Assembly (NCBI GenBank): GCA_949130485.1
Contig: OX422200.1
Location: 3,022,274-3,086,273, forward strand
Length of the DNA stretch: 64,000 bases
Source: Agelas oroides
Lineage: Eukaryota > Porifera > Demospongiae > Agelasida > Agelasidae
Reading direction: 5' to 3'
Shown here piece by piece: positions 42,586 to 56,036 of this stretch. Made by a program: the position numbers and the translations under genes. Position 1 is the stretch's first letter; every line of letters begins with the position of its first letter. The notes beneath the pieces are model-generated. The model made no database searches, was not told the origin of the DNA, and saw only the letters and a program-made list of their open reading frames with translations.

Positions 42586-45500
42586 GTCCCATGCAGCGCC
42601 GTATAGTGCCTTCAATGGAAATTCGCGTTCATTCGCGACTAATCCTAGCTCGGTACAAAAGTTGCACTAATGCAAGGTGCATATTATCAAGAAACTATGG
42701 GCATGAAGGGTTTACAAATGTAAACCCTTTCTCGATGCAAAAGGCGTACAAAGCTGTACGGGCCGGCCAATATCTCCATCCCATTCAGCGCCGTATAATG
42801 CCTTCAATGGAAATGCGCGTACATTCGCGACTAATCCTAGCTCGGTACAAAGGTTGCACTAATGCAAGGTGCATATTATCTAGAAGCTATGGGCATGAAG
42901 AGTTTAAATATCTAAATAAATCTCTCGGTGCAAAAGGCGCACAAAGTTGTACGGGTCGGCAAATATCACCGTCCCCTCCAGCGCCGTAAAAGGCCATCAA
43001 TGGCAATTCGCGTTCATTCGCGACTCTTCCTAGCTCGGTACAAAGGTTGCACTAATGCAAGGTGCATATTATCAAGAAGCTATGGGCATGAAGAGTTTAA
43101 AATTGTAAACCCTTTCTCGGTGCAAAAGGCGCACAAAGCTGTACTGGCCGGCGAATATCTCCATCCCATGCAGCGTAGTATGCAGCCTTCAATGGAAATT
43201 CGCGTACTTTCGTGACTAATCCTAGCTCGGTACAAAGGTTGCACTAATGCAAGGTGCATTTTATCATAAAGCTATGGGCATGAAGAGTTTAAAAATGTAA
43301 ACCCTTTCTCGTTGCAAAAGGCGCACAAAGCTGTACGGGCCGGCCAATATGTCCGTCCCATGCAGCACCGTGTAGGGCCTTCAATGGAAATTTGCGTACA
43401 TTCGCGTCTAATCAAAGCTCGGTACAAAGGTTGCACTAATGAAAGGTTCATATTATCCAGAAGCTATGGGCATGAAGAGTTTAAATATCTAAAGTCTTTC
43501 TCGGTGCAAAAGACGCACAAAGCTGTACGGGCCGGCCAATATCTCCCTCCCATGCAGCGCAGTATAGTACCTTCAATGGAAATGCGCGTACATTCGCGAC
43601 TAGTCCTATCTCGGTACAATGGTTGCACTAATGCAAGGTGCATATTATCTAGAAGTTACGGGCTTGAAAAGTTTAAATATCTAAACCATCTCTCGGTGCA
43701 AAAGGCACGCAAAGCTGTAAGGGTCGGCAAATATCACCGTCCACTACAGCGCGTATAGGTCCATCAATGGCAATTCGCGTTCATTCGCGACTCTTCTTAA
43801 CTCGGTACAAAGGTTGCACTAATGCAAGGTGCATATTATCAAGAAGCTATGGGCATGAAGAGTTTAAAATTGTAAACCCTTTATCGGTGCAAAAGGCGCA
43901 CAAATCTGTACGGGTCGGCAAATATAACCGTCCCCTACAGCGCCGTATAGGGCCATCAATGTCAATTCGCGTCATTCGCAGCTCTTCATAGCTCGGTACA
44001 AAGGCTGCACTAATGCAAGAAACACATTATCTAGAAGCTATGGGCATGAATAGTTATAATATCTAAACCATCTCTCGGTGCAAAATGTGCACAAAGCTGT
44101 ACGGGCCGGCCAATATCTCCGTCCCATGCAGCACCGTGTAGTGCCTTCAATGGAAATTCGCGTACATTCGCGACTAATCCTAGCTCGGTACAAAAGTTGC
44201 ACTAATGCAAGGTGCATATTATCAAGAAACTATGGGCATGAAGAGTTTAAATATCTAAACCATCTCTCGGTGCATAAGGCGCACAAAGTTGTACGGGTCT
44301 GCAAATATCACCGTCCCCTCCAGCGCCGTATAGGGCCATCAATGGCAATTCGCGTTCATTCGCGACTCTTCCTAGCTCGGTACAAAGGTTGCACTAATGC
44401 AAGGTGCATATTATCAAGAAGCTATGGGCATTAAGAGTTTAAAACTGTAAACCCTTTGCTCGGTGCAAAAAGCGCACAAAGCTGTACGGGTTGGAAAATA
44501 TCACCGTCCCTACAGCGCCGTATAGGGCCATCAATGGCAATTCGCGTTCATTCGCGACTCTTCCTAGCTCGGTACAAAGGTTGCACTAATGCAAGGTGCA
44601 TATTATCAAGAAGCTATGGGCATGAAGAGTTTAAAATTGTAAACCCTTTATCGGTGCAAAAGACGCACAAAGCTGTACGGGCCGGCCAATATCTCCCTCC
44701 CATGCAGCGCAGTATACAGCCTTCAATGGAAATTCGCGTACATTCGCGACTAATCCTAGCTCGATACAAAGGTTGCACTAATGCAAGGTGCATATTATCA
44801 AGAAGCTATGGGCATGAAGAGTTTAAAAATGTAAACCCTTTCTCGGTGCAAAAGGCGCACAAAGCTGTACGGGCCGGCCAATATCTCCGTCTCATGCAGC
44901 GCCGTGTATGGCATTCAATGGAAATTTGCGTACATTCGCGTCTAATCCAAGCTCGGTACAAAGGTTGCACTAATGCAAGGTGCATATTAACAAGAAGCTA
45001 TGGGCATGAAGAGTTTAAATATCTAAAGTCTTTCTCGGTGCAAAAGGCGCACAAAGCTGTACGGGCCGGCCAATATCACCGTCCCCTGCAGCGCCATGTA
45101 GGGCCATCAATGGAAATTCGCGTTCATTCGCAACTCTTCCTAGCTCGGTACAAAGGTTGCACTAATGCAAGGAACATATTATCTAGAAGCTATGGGCATG
45201 AAGAGTTTAACTATCTAAACCGTCTCTCGGTGCAAAAGGCGCACAAAGCTGTACGGGCCGACCAATATCTCCGTCCCATGCAGCGCCTTATAGTGCCTTC
45301 AATGGAAATTTGCGTACATTCGCGACTAATCCTAGCTCTATACAAAAGTCGCACTAATGCAAAGTGCATATTATCAAGAAACTATGGGCATGAAGAGTTT
45401 AAAAATGTAAACCCTTTCTCGATGCAAAAGGCGTACAAAGCTGTACGGGCCGGCCAATATCTTCGTCCCATGCAGCGCCGTATAGTGCCTTCAATGGAAA

Positions 45501-48500
45501 TTCGCGTACATTCGCGACTAATCCTAGCTCGGTACAAAGGTTGCACTAATGCAAGGTGCATATTATCAAGAAGCTATGGGCATGAAGAGTTTAAATATCC
45601 TAATCCATTCTCGGTGCAAAAGGAGCACAAAGCTGTACGAGCCGGCCAATATCTACGTCCCATGCAGCGCCGTATAGTGCCTTCAATGGAAATTCGCGTA
45701 CATTCGCGACTAATCCTAGCTCGGTACAAAGGTTGCACTAATCCAAGGTGCATATTATCAAGAAGCTATGGTCATGCAGAGTTTAAAAATATAAACCCTT
45801 TCTCTGTGCAAAAGGCGTACAAAGCTGAACGGGCCGGCCAATATCTCCGTCCCATTCAGCGCCGTGTAGTGCCTTCAATGGAAATTCGCGATCATTCGCG
45901 ACTAATCCAAGCTCGGTACAAAAGTTGCACTAATGCAAGGTGCATATTATCAAGAAGCTATGGTCATGAAGAGTTTAAAAATATAAACCCTTTCTCGGTG
46001 CAAAAGGCGTACAAAGCTATACGATCCGGCCAATATCACCGTCCCCTGCAGCGCCGTGTAGGGCCACCAATGTAAATTCGCATTCATTCGCGACTCTTCC
46101 TAGCTCGGTACAAAGGTTGCACTAATGCAATGTGCAAATTATCAAGAAGCTATGGTCATGAAGAGTTTAAAAATATAAACCCTTTCTCGGTGCAAAAGGC
46201 GTACAAAGCTGAACGGGCCGGCCAATATCTCTGTCCCATTCAGCGCCTTGTAGTGCCTTGAATGGAAATTCGCGATCATTCGCGTCTAATCCAAGCTCGG
46301 TACAAAGGTTGCACTAATGCAAGGTGCATATTATCAAGAAGCTATGGTCATGAAGAGTTTAAAAATATAAACCCTTTCTCGGTGCAAAAGGCGTACAAAG
46401 CTGAACGGGCCAGCCAATATCTCCGTCCCATGCAGCGCCATATAGAGCCTTCAATGGAAATTCGCGTACATTCGCGACTAAACCTAGCTCTGTACAAAAG
46501 TTGCACTAATGCAAGGTGCATATTATCAAGAAACTATGGGCATGAAGAGTTTTAAAATGTAAACACTTTCTCGATGCAAAAGGCGTACAAAGCTGTACGG
46601 GCCGGCCAATATCTCCGTCCCATGCAGCGCCGTATAGTGACTTCAATGGAAATTCGCGTACATTCGCGACTAATCCTGGCTCGGTACAAAGGTTGCACTA
46701 ATGTAAGGTGCATATTATCAAGAAGCTATGGGCATTAAGAGTTTAAATATCCAAATCCATTCTCGGTGCAAAAGGAGAACAAAGCTGTACGGGCCGGCCA
46801 ATATCTACGTCCCATGCAGCGCCGTATAGTGCCTTCAATGGAATTTCGCGTTCTTTCGCGTCTAATCCAAGCTCGGTACAAAGGTTGCACTAATGCAAGG
46901 TGCATATTATCAAGAAGCTATGGGTATGAAGTGTTTAAAAATGTAAACCCTTTCTCGGTGCAAAAGGCGCACAAAGTTGTACTGGCCGGCCAATATCTCC
47001 GTCCCATGCAGCGCCGTGTAGAGCCATCAATGGAAATTCGCGTACATTCGCGTCTAATCCAAGCTCGGTACAAAGTTTGCACTAATGCAATGTGCATATT
47101 ATCAAGAAGCTATGGGCATGAAGAGTTTAAATATATAAAGTCTTTCTCGGTGCAAAAGGCGCACAAAGCTGTAAGGGCCGGCCAATATCTACGTCCCATT
47201 CAGCGCCGAATAGTACCTTCAATGGAAATTCGCGTACATTCGCGACTAATCCTAGCTCGGTACAAAGGTTGCACTAATGCAAGGTGCATATTATCAAGAA
47301 GCTATGGGTATGAAGAGTTTAAAAATGTAAACCCTTTCTCGGTGCAAAAGGCGCACAAAGTTGTACTGGCCGGCCAATATCTCCGTCCCATGCAGCGCCG
47401 TGTAGAGCCATCAATGGAAATTCGCGTACATTCGCGTATAATCCAAGCTCGGTACAAAGGTTGCACTAATGCAAGGTGCATATTATCAAGAAGCTATGGG
47501 CATGAAGAGTTTAAATATCTAAAGTCTTTCTCGGTGCAAAAGGTGCACAAAGCTGTACGGTCCGGCCAATATCACCGTCCCCTGCAGCGCCGTGTAGGGC
47601 CACCAATGGAAATTCGCATTCATTCGCGACTCTTCCAAGCTCGGTACAAAGGTTGCACTAATGCAATGTGCAAATTATCAAGAAGCTATGGGCATGAAGA
47701 GTTTAAAAATGTAAAACCCTTTCTCCGTGCAAAAGGCGCACAAAGCTGTACGGGCCAGCCAAGTCCCATGCAGCGCCGTATAGTGCATTCAATGGAAATT
47801 CGAGTACATTCGCGATTAATCCAACCTCGGTACAAAGATTGCACTTATGCAAGGTGCTTATTATCAAGAAGCTATGGGTATGAAGAGTTTAAAAATGTAA
47901 ACCCTTTCTCTGTGCAAAAGGTGCACAAAGCTGTACGCGCCGGCCAATATCACCGTCCCCTGCAGCGCCGTGTAGGGCCACCAATGGAAATTCGCATTCA
48001 TTCGCGACTCTTCCTAGCTCGGTACAAAGGTTGCACTAATGTAATGTGCAAATTATCAAGAAGCTATGGGCATGAAGAGTTTAAAAATGTAAACCCTTTC
48101 GCCGTGCAAAAGGCGCACAAAGCTGTACGGGCCAGCCAAGTCCCATGCAGCGCCGTATAGTGCATTCAATGGAAATTCGAGTACATTCGCGATTAATCCA
48201 ACTTCGGTACAATGTTTGCACTTATGCAAGGTTCTTATTATCAAGAAGCTATGGGTATGAAGAGTTTAAAAATGTAAACCCTTTCTCGGTGCAAAAGGTG
48301 CACAAAGCTGTACGCGCCGGCCAATATAACCGTCCCCTGCAGCGCCGGGTAGGGCCATCAATGGAAATTCGCGTTCATTCGCGACTCTTCTTAGCTCGGT
48401 ACAAAGGTTAAACTAATGCAAGGTGCATATTATCAAGAAGCTATGGGCATGAAGAATTTAAATATCCAAACCCTTTCTCGGTGCAAAAGGAGCACAAAGC

Positions 48501-50169
48501 TGTACGGGCCGGCCAATATCTTCGTCCCATTCAGCGCCGTATAGTGCCTTCAATGGAAATTCGCGTACATTCGCGTCTAATCCAAGCTCGGTACAAAGGT
48601 TGCACTAATGCAAGATGCATATTTTCAAGAAGCTATGGGCATGAAGAGTTTAAATATCTAAACCGTCTCTCGGTGCAAAAGGCGCACAAAGCTGTACGGG
48701 CCGGCCAATATCTCAGTCCTATGCAGCGCCGTATAGTGCCTTAAATGGAAATTCGCGTTCATTCGCGTCTAATCCAAGCTCGGTACAAAGGTTGCACTAA
48801 TGCAAGGTGCATATTATCAAGAAGCTATGGGCATGAAGAGTTTAAAAATGTAAACCCTTTCTCTATGGAAAAGGCGTACAAAGCTGTACGGGCCGGCCAA
48901 TATCTCCGTCCCATGCAGCGCCGTATAGTGCCTTCAATGGAAATTCGCGTACATTCGCGACTAATCCTAGCTCGGTACAAAGGTTGCACTAATGCAAGGT
49001 GCTTATTATCAAGAAACTATGGGCTTGAAGGGTTTAAAAACGTAAACCCTTTCTCGATGCAAAAGGCGTACAAAGCTGTACTGGCCGGCCAATATCTCCG
49101 TCCTATGCAGCGACGTATTGTGCCTTCAATGGAAATTCGCGTACATTCGCGACTAATCCTAGCTCGGTACAAAGGTTGCACTAATGCAAGGAGCATATTA
49201 TCTTGAAGCTATGGGCATGAAGACTTTAAATATCTAAACCATCTCTCGGTGCAAGAGGTGCACAAATCTGTACGGATCGGCCAATATCACCGTATCCTGT
49301 AGCTCCGTATACGGCCTTCAATGGAAATTCGCGAACATTCGCGACTCTTCCTAGCTCGGTACAAAGGTTGCACTAATGCAAGGTGAATATTATCAAGAAG
49401 CTATTGGCATGAAGATTTTAAAGATCTAAAGTCTTTCTCGGTGCAAAAGGCGCACAAAGCTGTACGGGCCGGCCAATATCTCCGTCCCCTGCAGCGCCGT
49501 GTAGGACCATCAATGGAAATTCGCGTTCATTCGCGACACTTCCTTGCTCGGTACAAAGGTTGCACTAATGCAAGGTGCATATTATCAAGAAGCTATAGGC
49601 ATGAAGAGTTTAAAAATGTAAACCCTTTCTCGGTGCAAAAGGCGCACAAAGCTGATCGGGCCAGCCAATATCTCCGTGCCATGCAGCGCCGTATAGGGAC
49701 ATTAATGGAAATTCGCGTACATTCGCGACTATTCCTAGCTCGGTACAAAGGTTGCACTAATGCAAGGTGCATATTATCAAGAAGCTATGGGCATGAAGAG
49801 TTTAAAAATGTAAACCCTTTCTCGGTGCAAAAAGCGCACAAAGCTGTACGGGCCGGCCAATATCTCTGTGCTATTCAGCGCCGTATAGGGACATCAATGG
49901 AAATTCGCGTACATTCGCGACTACTCCTAGCTCGGTACAAAGGTTGCACTAATGCAAGGTGCATATTATCAAGAAGCTACGGGCATGAAGAGTTTGAAAA
50001 CGTAAACCCTTTGACGGTGTAATAGGCCCATAAAGCTGTACGGGCCGGCCAATATCTCAGTCCCATGCTGCGCCGTATAGTGCCTTCTATGGAAATTCGC
50101 TCACATTCGCGACTAATCTTAGCTCGGAACAAATGTTGCACTCATGCAAGGTTCATATTATCAAGAAGC

Positions 50170-51770
50170 TATTGGCATGAAGAGTTTAAATATCTAAAGT
50201 CTTTCTCGGTGCAAAAGGCGCACAAAGCTGTACGGGCCGGCCAATATCACCGTCCTCTGCAGCGCCGTGTAGGACCATCAATGGAAATTCGCGTTCATTC
50301 GCGACTCTTCCTTGCTCGGTACAAAGGTTGCACAAATGCAAGGTGCATATTATCAAGAAGCTATAGGCATGAAGAGTTTAAAAATGTAAAACCCTTTCTC
50401 GGTGCAAAAGGCGCACAAAGCTGTACGGGCCGGCCAATATCTCGGTCCCATACAGCGCCGTATACGGCCATCAATGGAAATTCACGTACATTCGCGACTC
50501 TTCCTAGCTCGGTGCAGAGGTTGCACTAATGCAAGGTGCATATTATCAAGAAACTACTGGCATGAAGAGTTTAAATATCTAAAGTCTTTCTCGGTGCAAA
50601 AGGCGCACAAAGCTGTACGGGCAGGCCAATATCACCGTCCTCTGCAGCGCCGTGTAGGACCATCAATGGAAATTCGCGTTCATTCGCGACTCTTCCTTGC
50701 TCGGTACAAAGGTTGCACAAATGCAAGGTGCATATTATCAAGAAGCTATAGGCATGAAGAGTTTTAAAATGTAAAACCCTTTCTCGGTGCAAAAGGCGCA
50801 CAAAGCTGTACGGGCCGGCCAATATCTCGGTCCCATACAGCGCCGTATACGGCCATCAATGGAAATTCACGTACATTCGCGACTCTTCCTAGCTCGGTAC
50901 AGAGGTTGCACTAATGCTAGGTGCATATTATCAAGAAGCTATTGGCATGAAGAGTTTAAATATCTAAAGTCTTTCTCGGTGCAAAAGGCGCACAAAGCTG
51001 TACGGGCCGGCCAATATCACCGTCCCCTGCAGCGCCGTGTAGGACCATCAGTGGAAATTCGCGTTCATTCGCGACTAATCCTTGCTCGGTACAAAGGTTG
51101 CACAAATGCAAGGTGCATATTATCAAGAAGCTATAGGCATGAAGAGTTTAAAAATGTAAACCCTTTCTCGGTGCAAAAGGCGCACAAAGCTGTACGGGCC
51201 GGCCAATATCTCGGTCCCATACAGCGCCGTATACGGCCATCAATGGAAATTCACGTACATTCGCGACTCTTCCTAGCTCGGTACAGAGGTTGCACTAATG
51301 CTAGGTGCATATTATCAAGAAACTATTGGCATGAAGAGTTTAAATATCTAAACCCTTTCTCGGTGCAAAAGGCGCACAACGCCGTACAGGTCGGCCAATA
51401 TCACCGTCCCCTGCAGCGCCGTATACGGCCTTCAATGGAAATTCGCGTACATTCGCGACTCTTCCTAGCTCGGTTCAAAGGTTGCACTAATGCAAGGTTC
51501 ATATTATCAAGAAGCTATTGGCATGAAGAGTTTAAATATCTAAAGTCTTTCTCGGTGCAAAAGGCGCACAAAGCTGTACGGGTCGGTCAATATCACCGTC
51601 CCCTGCAGCGCCGTGTAGGACCATCAGTGGAAATTCGCGTTCATTCGCGACTAATCCTTGCTCGGTACAAAGGTTGCACAAATGCAAGGTGCATATTATC
51701 AAGAAGCTATAGGCATGAAGAGTTTAAAAATGTAAACCCTTTCTCGGTGCAAAAGGCGCACAAAGCTGTA
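50170..51770 (+). repeat. 385-bp higher-order repeat block, second locus
   Basis: This has the same diagnostic variants as the block at 11.1-12.4 kb: extra A after GTAAAA, CATACAGCGCCGTATACGGCC, and TACAGAGG. Units start at about 50,386 and 50,771. Later copies near 51,156 lack the extra A and return to 384 bp. A three-monomer (576-bp) spacing also appears between 51,052 and 51,628, where the same GTGGAAATTCGCG variant repeats. Confidence 0.8.
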
Positions 51771-53049
51771 CGGGCCGGCCAAATCCCATGCAGCGCCGTA
51801 TAGTGCCTTCAATGGTAATTCGCGTACATTCGAGACTAATCCAAGCTCGGTACAAACGTTGCACTAATGCAAGGTGCATATTATCAAGAAGCTATGGGCA
51901 TGAAGAGTTTAAATATCTAAACCCTTTCTCGGTGCAAAAGGCGCACAAAGCTGTACGGGCCTGCCAATATCTTCGTCCCCTGCAGCGCCGTATAGGGCCA
52001 TCAATGGAAATTCGCGCACATTCGCGACTAATCTTAGCTCGGTACAAAGGTTGCACTAATGAAAGGTGCATATTATCAAGAAGCCATTGGCATGAAGAGT
52101 TCGAAAGTGTAAACCCTTTCTCGGCGCAAAAGGCGCGCAAAGCTGTACGGGCCGGCCAATATCTCCGCTCCCTACAGCGCCGTATAGGGCCATCAAAGGA
52201 AATTCGCGTACATTCGAGACTCTTCCTAGCTCGGTACAAAGGTTGCACTAATGCAAGGTGCATCTTATCAAGAATCTATGGGTATAAAGAGTTTAAAAAT
52301 GTAAACCCTTTCTCGGTGCAAAAGGCGCACAAAGCTGTACGGGCCGGCCAAAATCTCCGTCCCATGCAGCGCCGTATAGTGCCTTCAATGGAAATTCGCG
52401 TACTTTCGCGTCTAATCCAAGCTCGGTACAAAGGTTGCACTAATGCAAGGTGCATATTATCAAGAAGCTATGGACATGAAGAGTTTAAAAATGTAAACCC
52501 TTTCTCGGCGCAAAAGGCGTACAAAGCTGTACGGGCCGGCCAATATCTCCGTCCCATGCAGCGCCGTATAGTGCCTTTAATGGAATTTCGCCTACATTCG
52601 CGTCTAACCCTACTTCGGTACAAAGGTTGCACTAATGCAAGGAGCATATTATCTAGAAGCTATGGGCATGAAGAGTTTAAATATCTAAACCATCTCTCGG
52701 TGCAAAAGGCGCACAAAGCTGTACGGGTCGGCTAATATCACCGTCCCCTACAGCGCCGTATAGGGCCGTCAATGGAAATTCGCGTTCATTCGCGACTCTT
52801 CCTAGCTCGGTACAAAGGTTGCACTAATGCAAGGTGCATATTATCAAGAAGCTATGGGCATGAAGAGTTTAAAAATGTAAACCCTTTCTCGGTGCAAAAG
52901 GCGCACAAAGCTGTACGGGCCGCCAAATATCTTCGTCCCATGCAGCGCCGTATAGTGCCTTCAATGGAAATTCGCGTACATTCGAGACTAATCTTAGGTC
53001 GGTACAAAAGTTGCACTAATCCACGTTCCACATTATCAAAATCTATCGG

Positions 53050-54209
53050 CATGAAGAGTTTAAAAATGTAAAACCTTTCTCGGTGTAAAAGCCGTACAAA
53101 GCTGTACGGGCAGGCCAATATCTCCGTCCCCTGCAGCGCCGTATAGGGACATCCATGGAAATTCGCGTACAATCGCGACTCTTCCTAGCTCGGTACAAAG
53201 GTTGCACTAATGCAAGATGGATATTATCAAGAAGCTATGGGCATGAAGAGTTTGAAAACGTAAACCCTTTCTCGGTGCAATAGGCCCACAAAGCTGTACG
53301 GGCCAGCCAATATCTCCGTCCCATGCTGCGCCGTATAGTGCCTTCTATGGAAATTCGCTCACATTCGCGACTAATCCTAGCTCGGAACAAATGTTGCACT
53401 CATGCAAGGTTCATATTATCAAGAAGCTATGGGCATGAAGAGTTTAAAAATGTAAACCCTTTCTCGGTGCAAAAGGCGCACAAAGCTGTACGGGCCGGCC
53501 AATATCTCCGTCCCATGCAGCGCCGTATAGTGCCTTCAATGGAAATTCACGTACATTCGCGTCTAATCCAAGCTCGGTACAAAGGTTGCACTAATGAAAG
53601 GTGCATATTATCAAGAAGCTATGGGCATGAAGAGTTTAAATATCTAAACCCTTTCTCGGTGCAAAAGGCGCACAAAGCTGTACTGTCCGGCCAATATCTT
53701 CGTCCCCTGCAGCGCCGTATAGGGCCATCAATGGAAATTCGCGCACATTCGCGACTAATCTTAGCTCGGTACAAAGGTTGCACTAATGAAAGGTGCATAT
53801 TATCAAGAAGCTATTGGCATGAAGAGTTCGAAAGTGTAAGCCCTTTCTCGGTGCAAAAGGCGCACAAAGCTGTACGGGCTGGCCAATATCTCCGTCCCCT
53901 ACAGCGCCGTATAGGGACATCAAAGGAAATTCGCGTACATTCGCGACTCTTCCTAGCTCGGTACAAAGGTTGCACTAATGCAAGGTGCATATTATCAAGA
54001 AGCTATGGGTATGAAGAGTTTAAAAATGTAAACCCTTTCTCGGTGGAAAAGGTGCACAAAGCTGTACTGGCCGGCCAATATCTCCGTCCCATGCAGCGCC
54101 GTATAGTGCCTTCAATGGAAATTCGCGTACATTCGCGTCTAATCCAAGCTCGGTACAAAGGTTGCACTAATGCAAGGTGCATATTATCAAGAAGCTATGG
54201 GCATGAAGA
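53050..54209 (+). repeat. Six-monomer block duplicated at 54,202-55,169
   Basis: The first part (about 53,050-53,380) matches at an offset of 1,152 bp. The later part (about 53,576-54,209) matches at 960 bp. The second copy has therefore lost exactly one 192-bp monomer, joined near 54,530. Shared rare variants include GGACATCCATGG, CAAGATGGATATT, CAATAGGCCCAC and ATCAAAGGAAATTC. Confidence 0.8.
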
Positions 54210-55179
54210 GTTTAAAAATGTAAAACCTTTCTCGGTGTAAAAGGCGTACAAAGCTGTACGGGCAGGCCAATATCTCCGTCCCCTGCAGCGCCGTATAGGG
54301 ACATCCATGGAAATTCGCGTACAATCGCGACTCTTCCTAGCTCGGTACAAAGGTTGCACTAATGCAAGATGGATATTATCAAGAAGCTATGGGCATGAAG
54401 AGTTTGAAAACGTAAACCCTTTCCCGGTGCAATAGGCCCACAAAGCTGTACGGGCCAGCCAATATCTCCGTCCCATGCTGCGCCGTATAGTGCCTTCTAT
54501 GGAAATTCGCTCACATTCGCGACTAATCCTAGATCGGTACAAAGGTTGCACTAATGAAAGGTGCATATTATCAAGAAGCTATGGGCATGAAGAGTTTAAA
54601 TATCTAAACCCTTTCTCGGTGCAAAAGGCGCACAAAGCTGTACTGTCCGGCCAATATCTTCGTCCCCTGCAGCGCCGTATAGGGCCATCAATGGAAATTC
54701 GCGCACATTCGCGACTAATCTTAGCTCGGTACAAAGGTTGCACTAATGAAAGGTGCATATTATCAAGAAGCTATTGGCATGAAGAGTTCGAAAGTGTAAG
54801 CCCTTTCTCGGTGCAAAAGGCGCACAAAGCTGTACGGGCCGGCCAATATCTCCGTCCCCTACAGCGCCGTATAGGGCCATCAAAGGAAATTCGCGTACAT
54901 TCGCGACTCTTCCTAGTTCGGTACAAAGGTTGCACTAATGCAAGGTGCATATTATCAAGAAGCTATGGGTATGAAGAGTTTAAAAATGTAAACCCTTTCT
55001 CGGTGGAAAAGGTGCACAAAGCTGTACTGGCCGGCCAATATCTCCGTCCCATGCAGCGCCGTATAGTGCCTTCAATGGAAATTCGCGTACATTCGCGTCT
55101 AATCCAAGCTCGGTACAAAGGTTGCACTAATGCAAGGTGCATATTATCAAGAAGCTATGGGCATGAAGAGTTTTAAAAT

Positions 55180-55949
55180 GTAAACCCTTTCTCGGTGCAA
55201 AAGGCGCACAAAGCTGTACTGGCCGGCCAATATCTCCGTCCCATTCCGCGCCGTATAGTGCCTTCAATGGAATTTCGCGTACATTCGCGACTAATCCTAG
55301 TTCGGTACAAAGGTTGCACTAATGCAAGGAGCATAAAATCTAGAAGCTATGGGCATGAAGAGTTTAAATATCTAAACCATCTCTCGGTGCAAAAAGGCGT
55401 ACAAAGCTGTACGGGTCGGCCAATATCACCGTCCCCTACAGCGCCGTATAGGGCCAACAATGGAAATTCGCGTTCATTCGCGACTCTTCCTAGCTCGGTA
55501 CAAAGGTTGCACTAATGAAAGGTGCATATTATCAAGAAGCTATGGGCATGAAGAGTTTAAAAATGTAAACCCTTTCTCGGTGCAAAAGGCGCACAAAGCT
55601 GTACTGGCCGGCCAATATCTCCGTCCCATTCCGCGCCGTATAGTGCCTTCAATGGAATTTCGCGTACATTCGCGACTAATCCTAGTTCGGTACAAAGGTT
55701 GCACTAATGCAAGGAGCATAAAATCTAGAAGCTATGGGCATGAAGAGTTTAAATATCTAAACCATCTCTCGGTGCAAAAAGGCGCACTAAGCTGTACGGG
55801 TCGGCCAATATCACCGTCCCCTACAGCGCCGTATAGGGCCAACAATGGAAATTCGCGTTCATTCGCGACTCTTCCTAGCTCGGTACAAAGGTTGCACTAA
55901 TGCAAGGTGCATATTATCAAGAAGCTATGGGCATGAAGAGTTTAAAAAT
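55180..55949 (+). repeat. 385-bp tandem duplication near the array end
   Basis: Two almost identical 385-bp units start at about 55,180 and 55,565. Both carry CCATTCCGCGCC, a GGAGCATAAAATC variant and an extra A in GTGCAAAAAGGCG. They are independent of the 385-bp family at 11-12 kb, because the extra base sits at a different place in the monomer. Visible differences are few, so the duplication is recent. Confidence 0.85.
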
Positions 55950-56036
55950 GTAAACCCTTTCTCGGTGCAAAAGGCGCACAAAGCTGTACGGGCCGGCCAA
56001 TATCTCCGTCCCATGCAGCGCCGTATAGTGCCTTCA
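55845..56036 (+). repeat. Reference monomer of the satellite (192 bp)
   Basis: This is a clean copy to use as the type unit. It holds 12 CpG dinucleotides, an 8-bp palindrome GGCCGGCC, and two short dyads. One dyad is TTGCA-CTAA-TGCAA (55,892-55,905). The other is GTTTA-6 bp-TAAAC (55,940-55,955), starting 48 bp after the first. The next copy starts exactly 192 bp later at 56,037. In conceptual translation it gives 64 residues with no stop, beginning MEIRVHSRLFLARYKG. I give that only as a landmark for monomer types, not as a protein claim. Confidence 0.95.
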
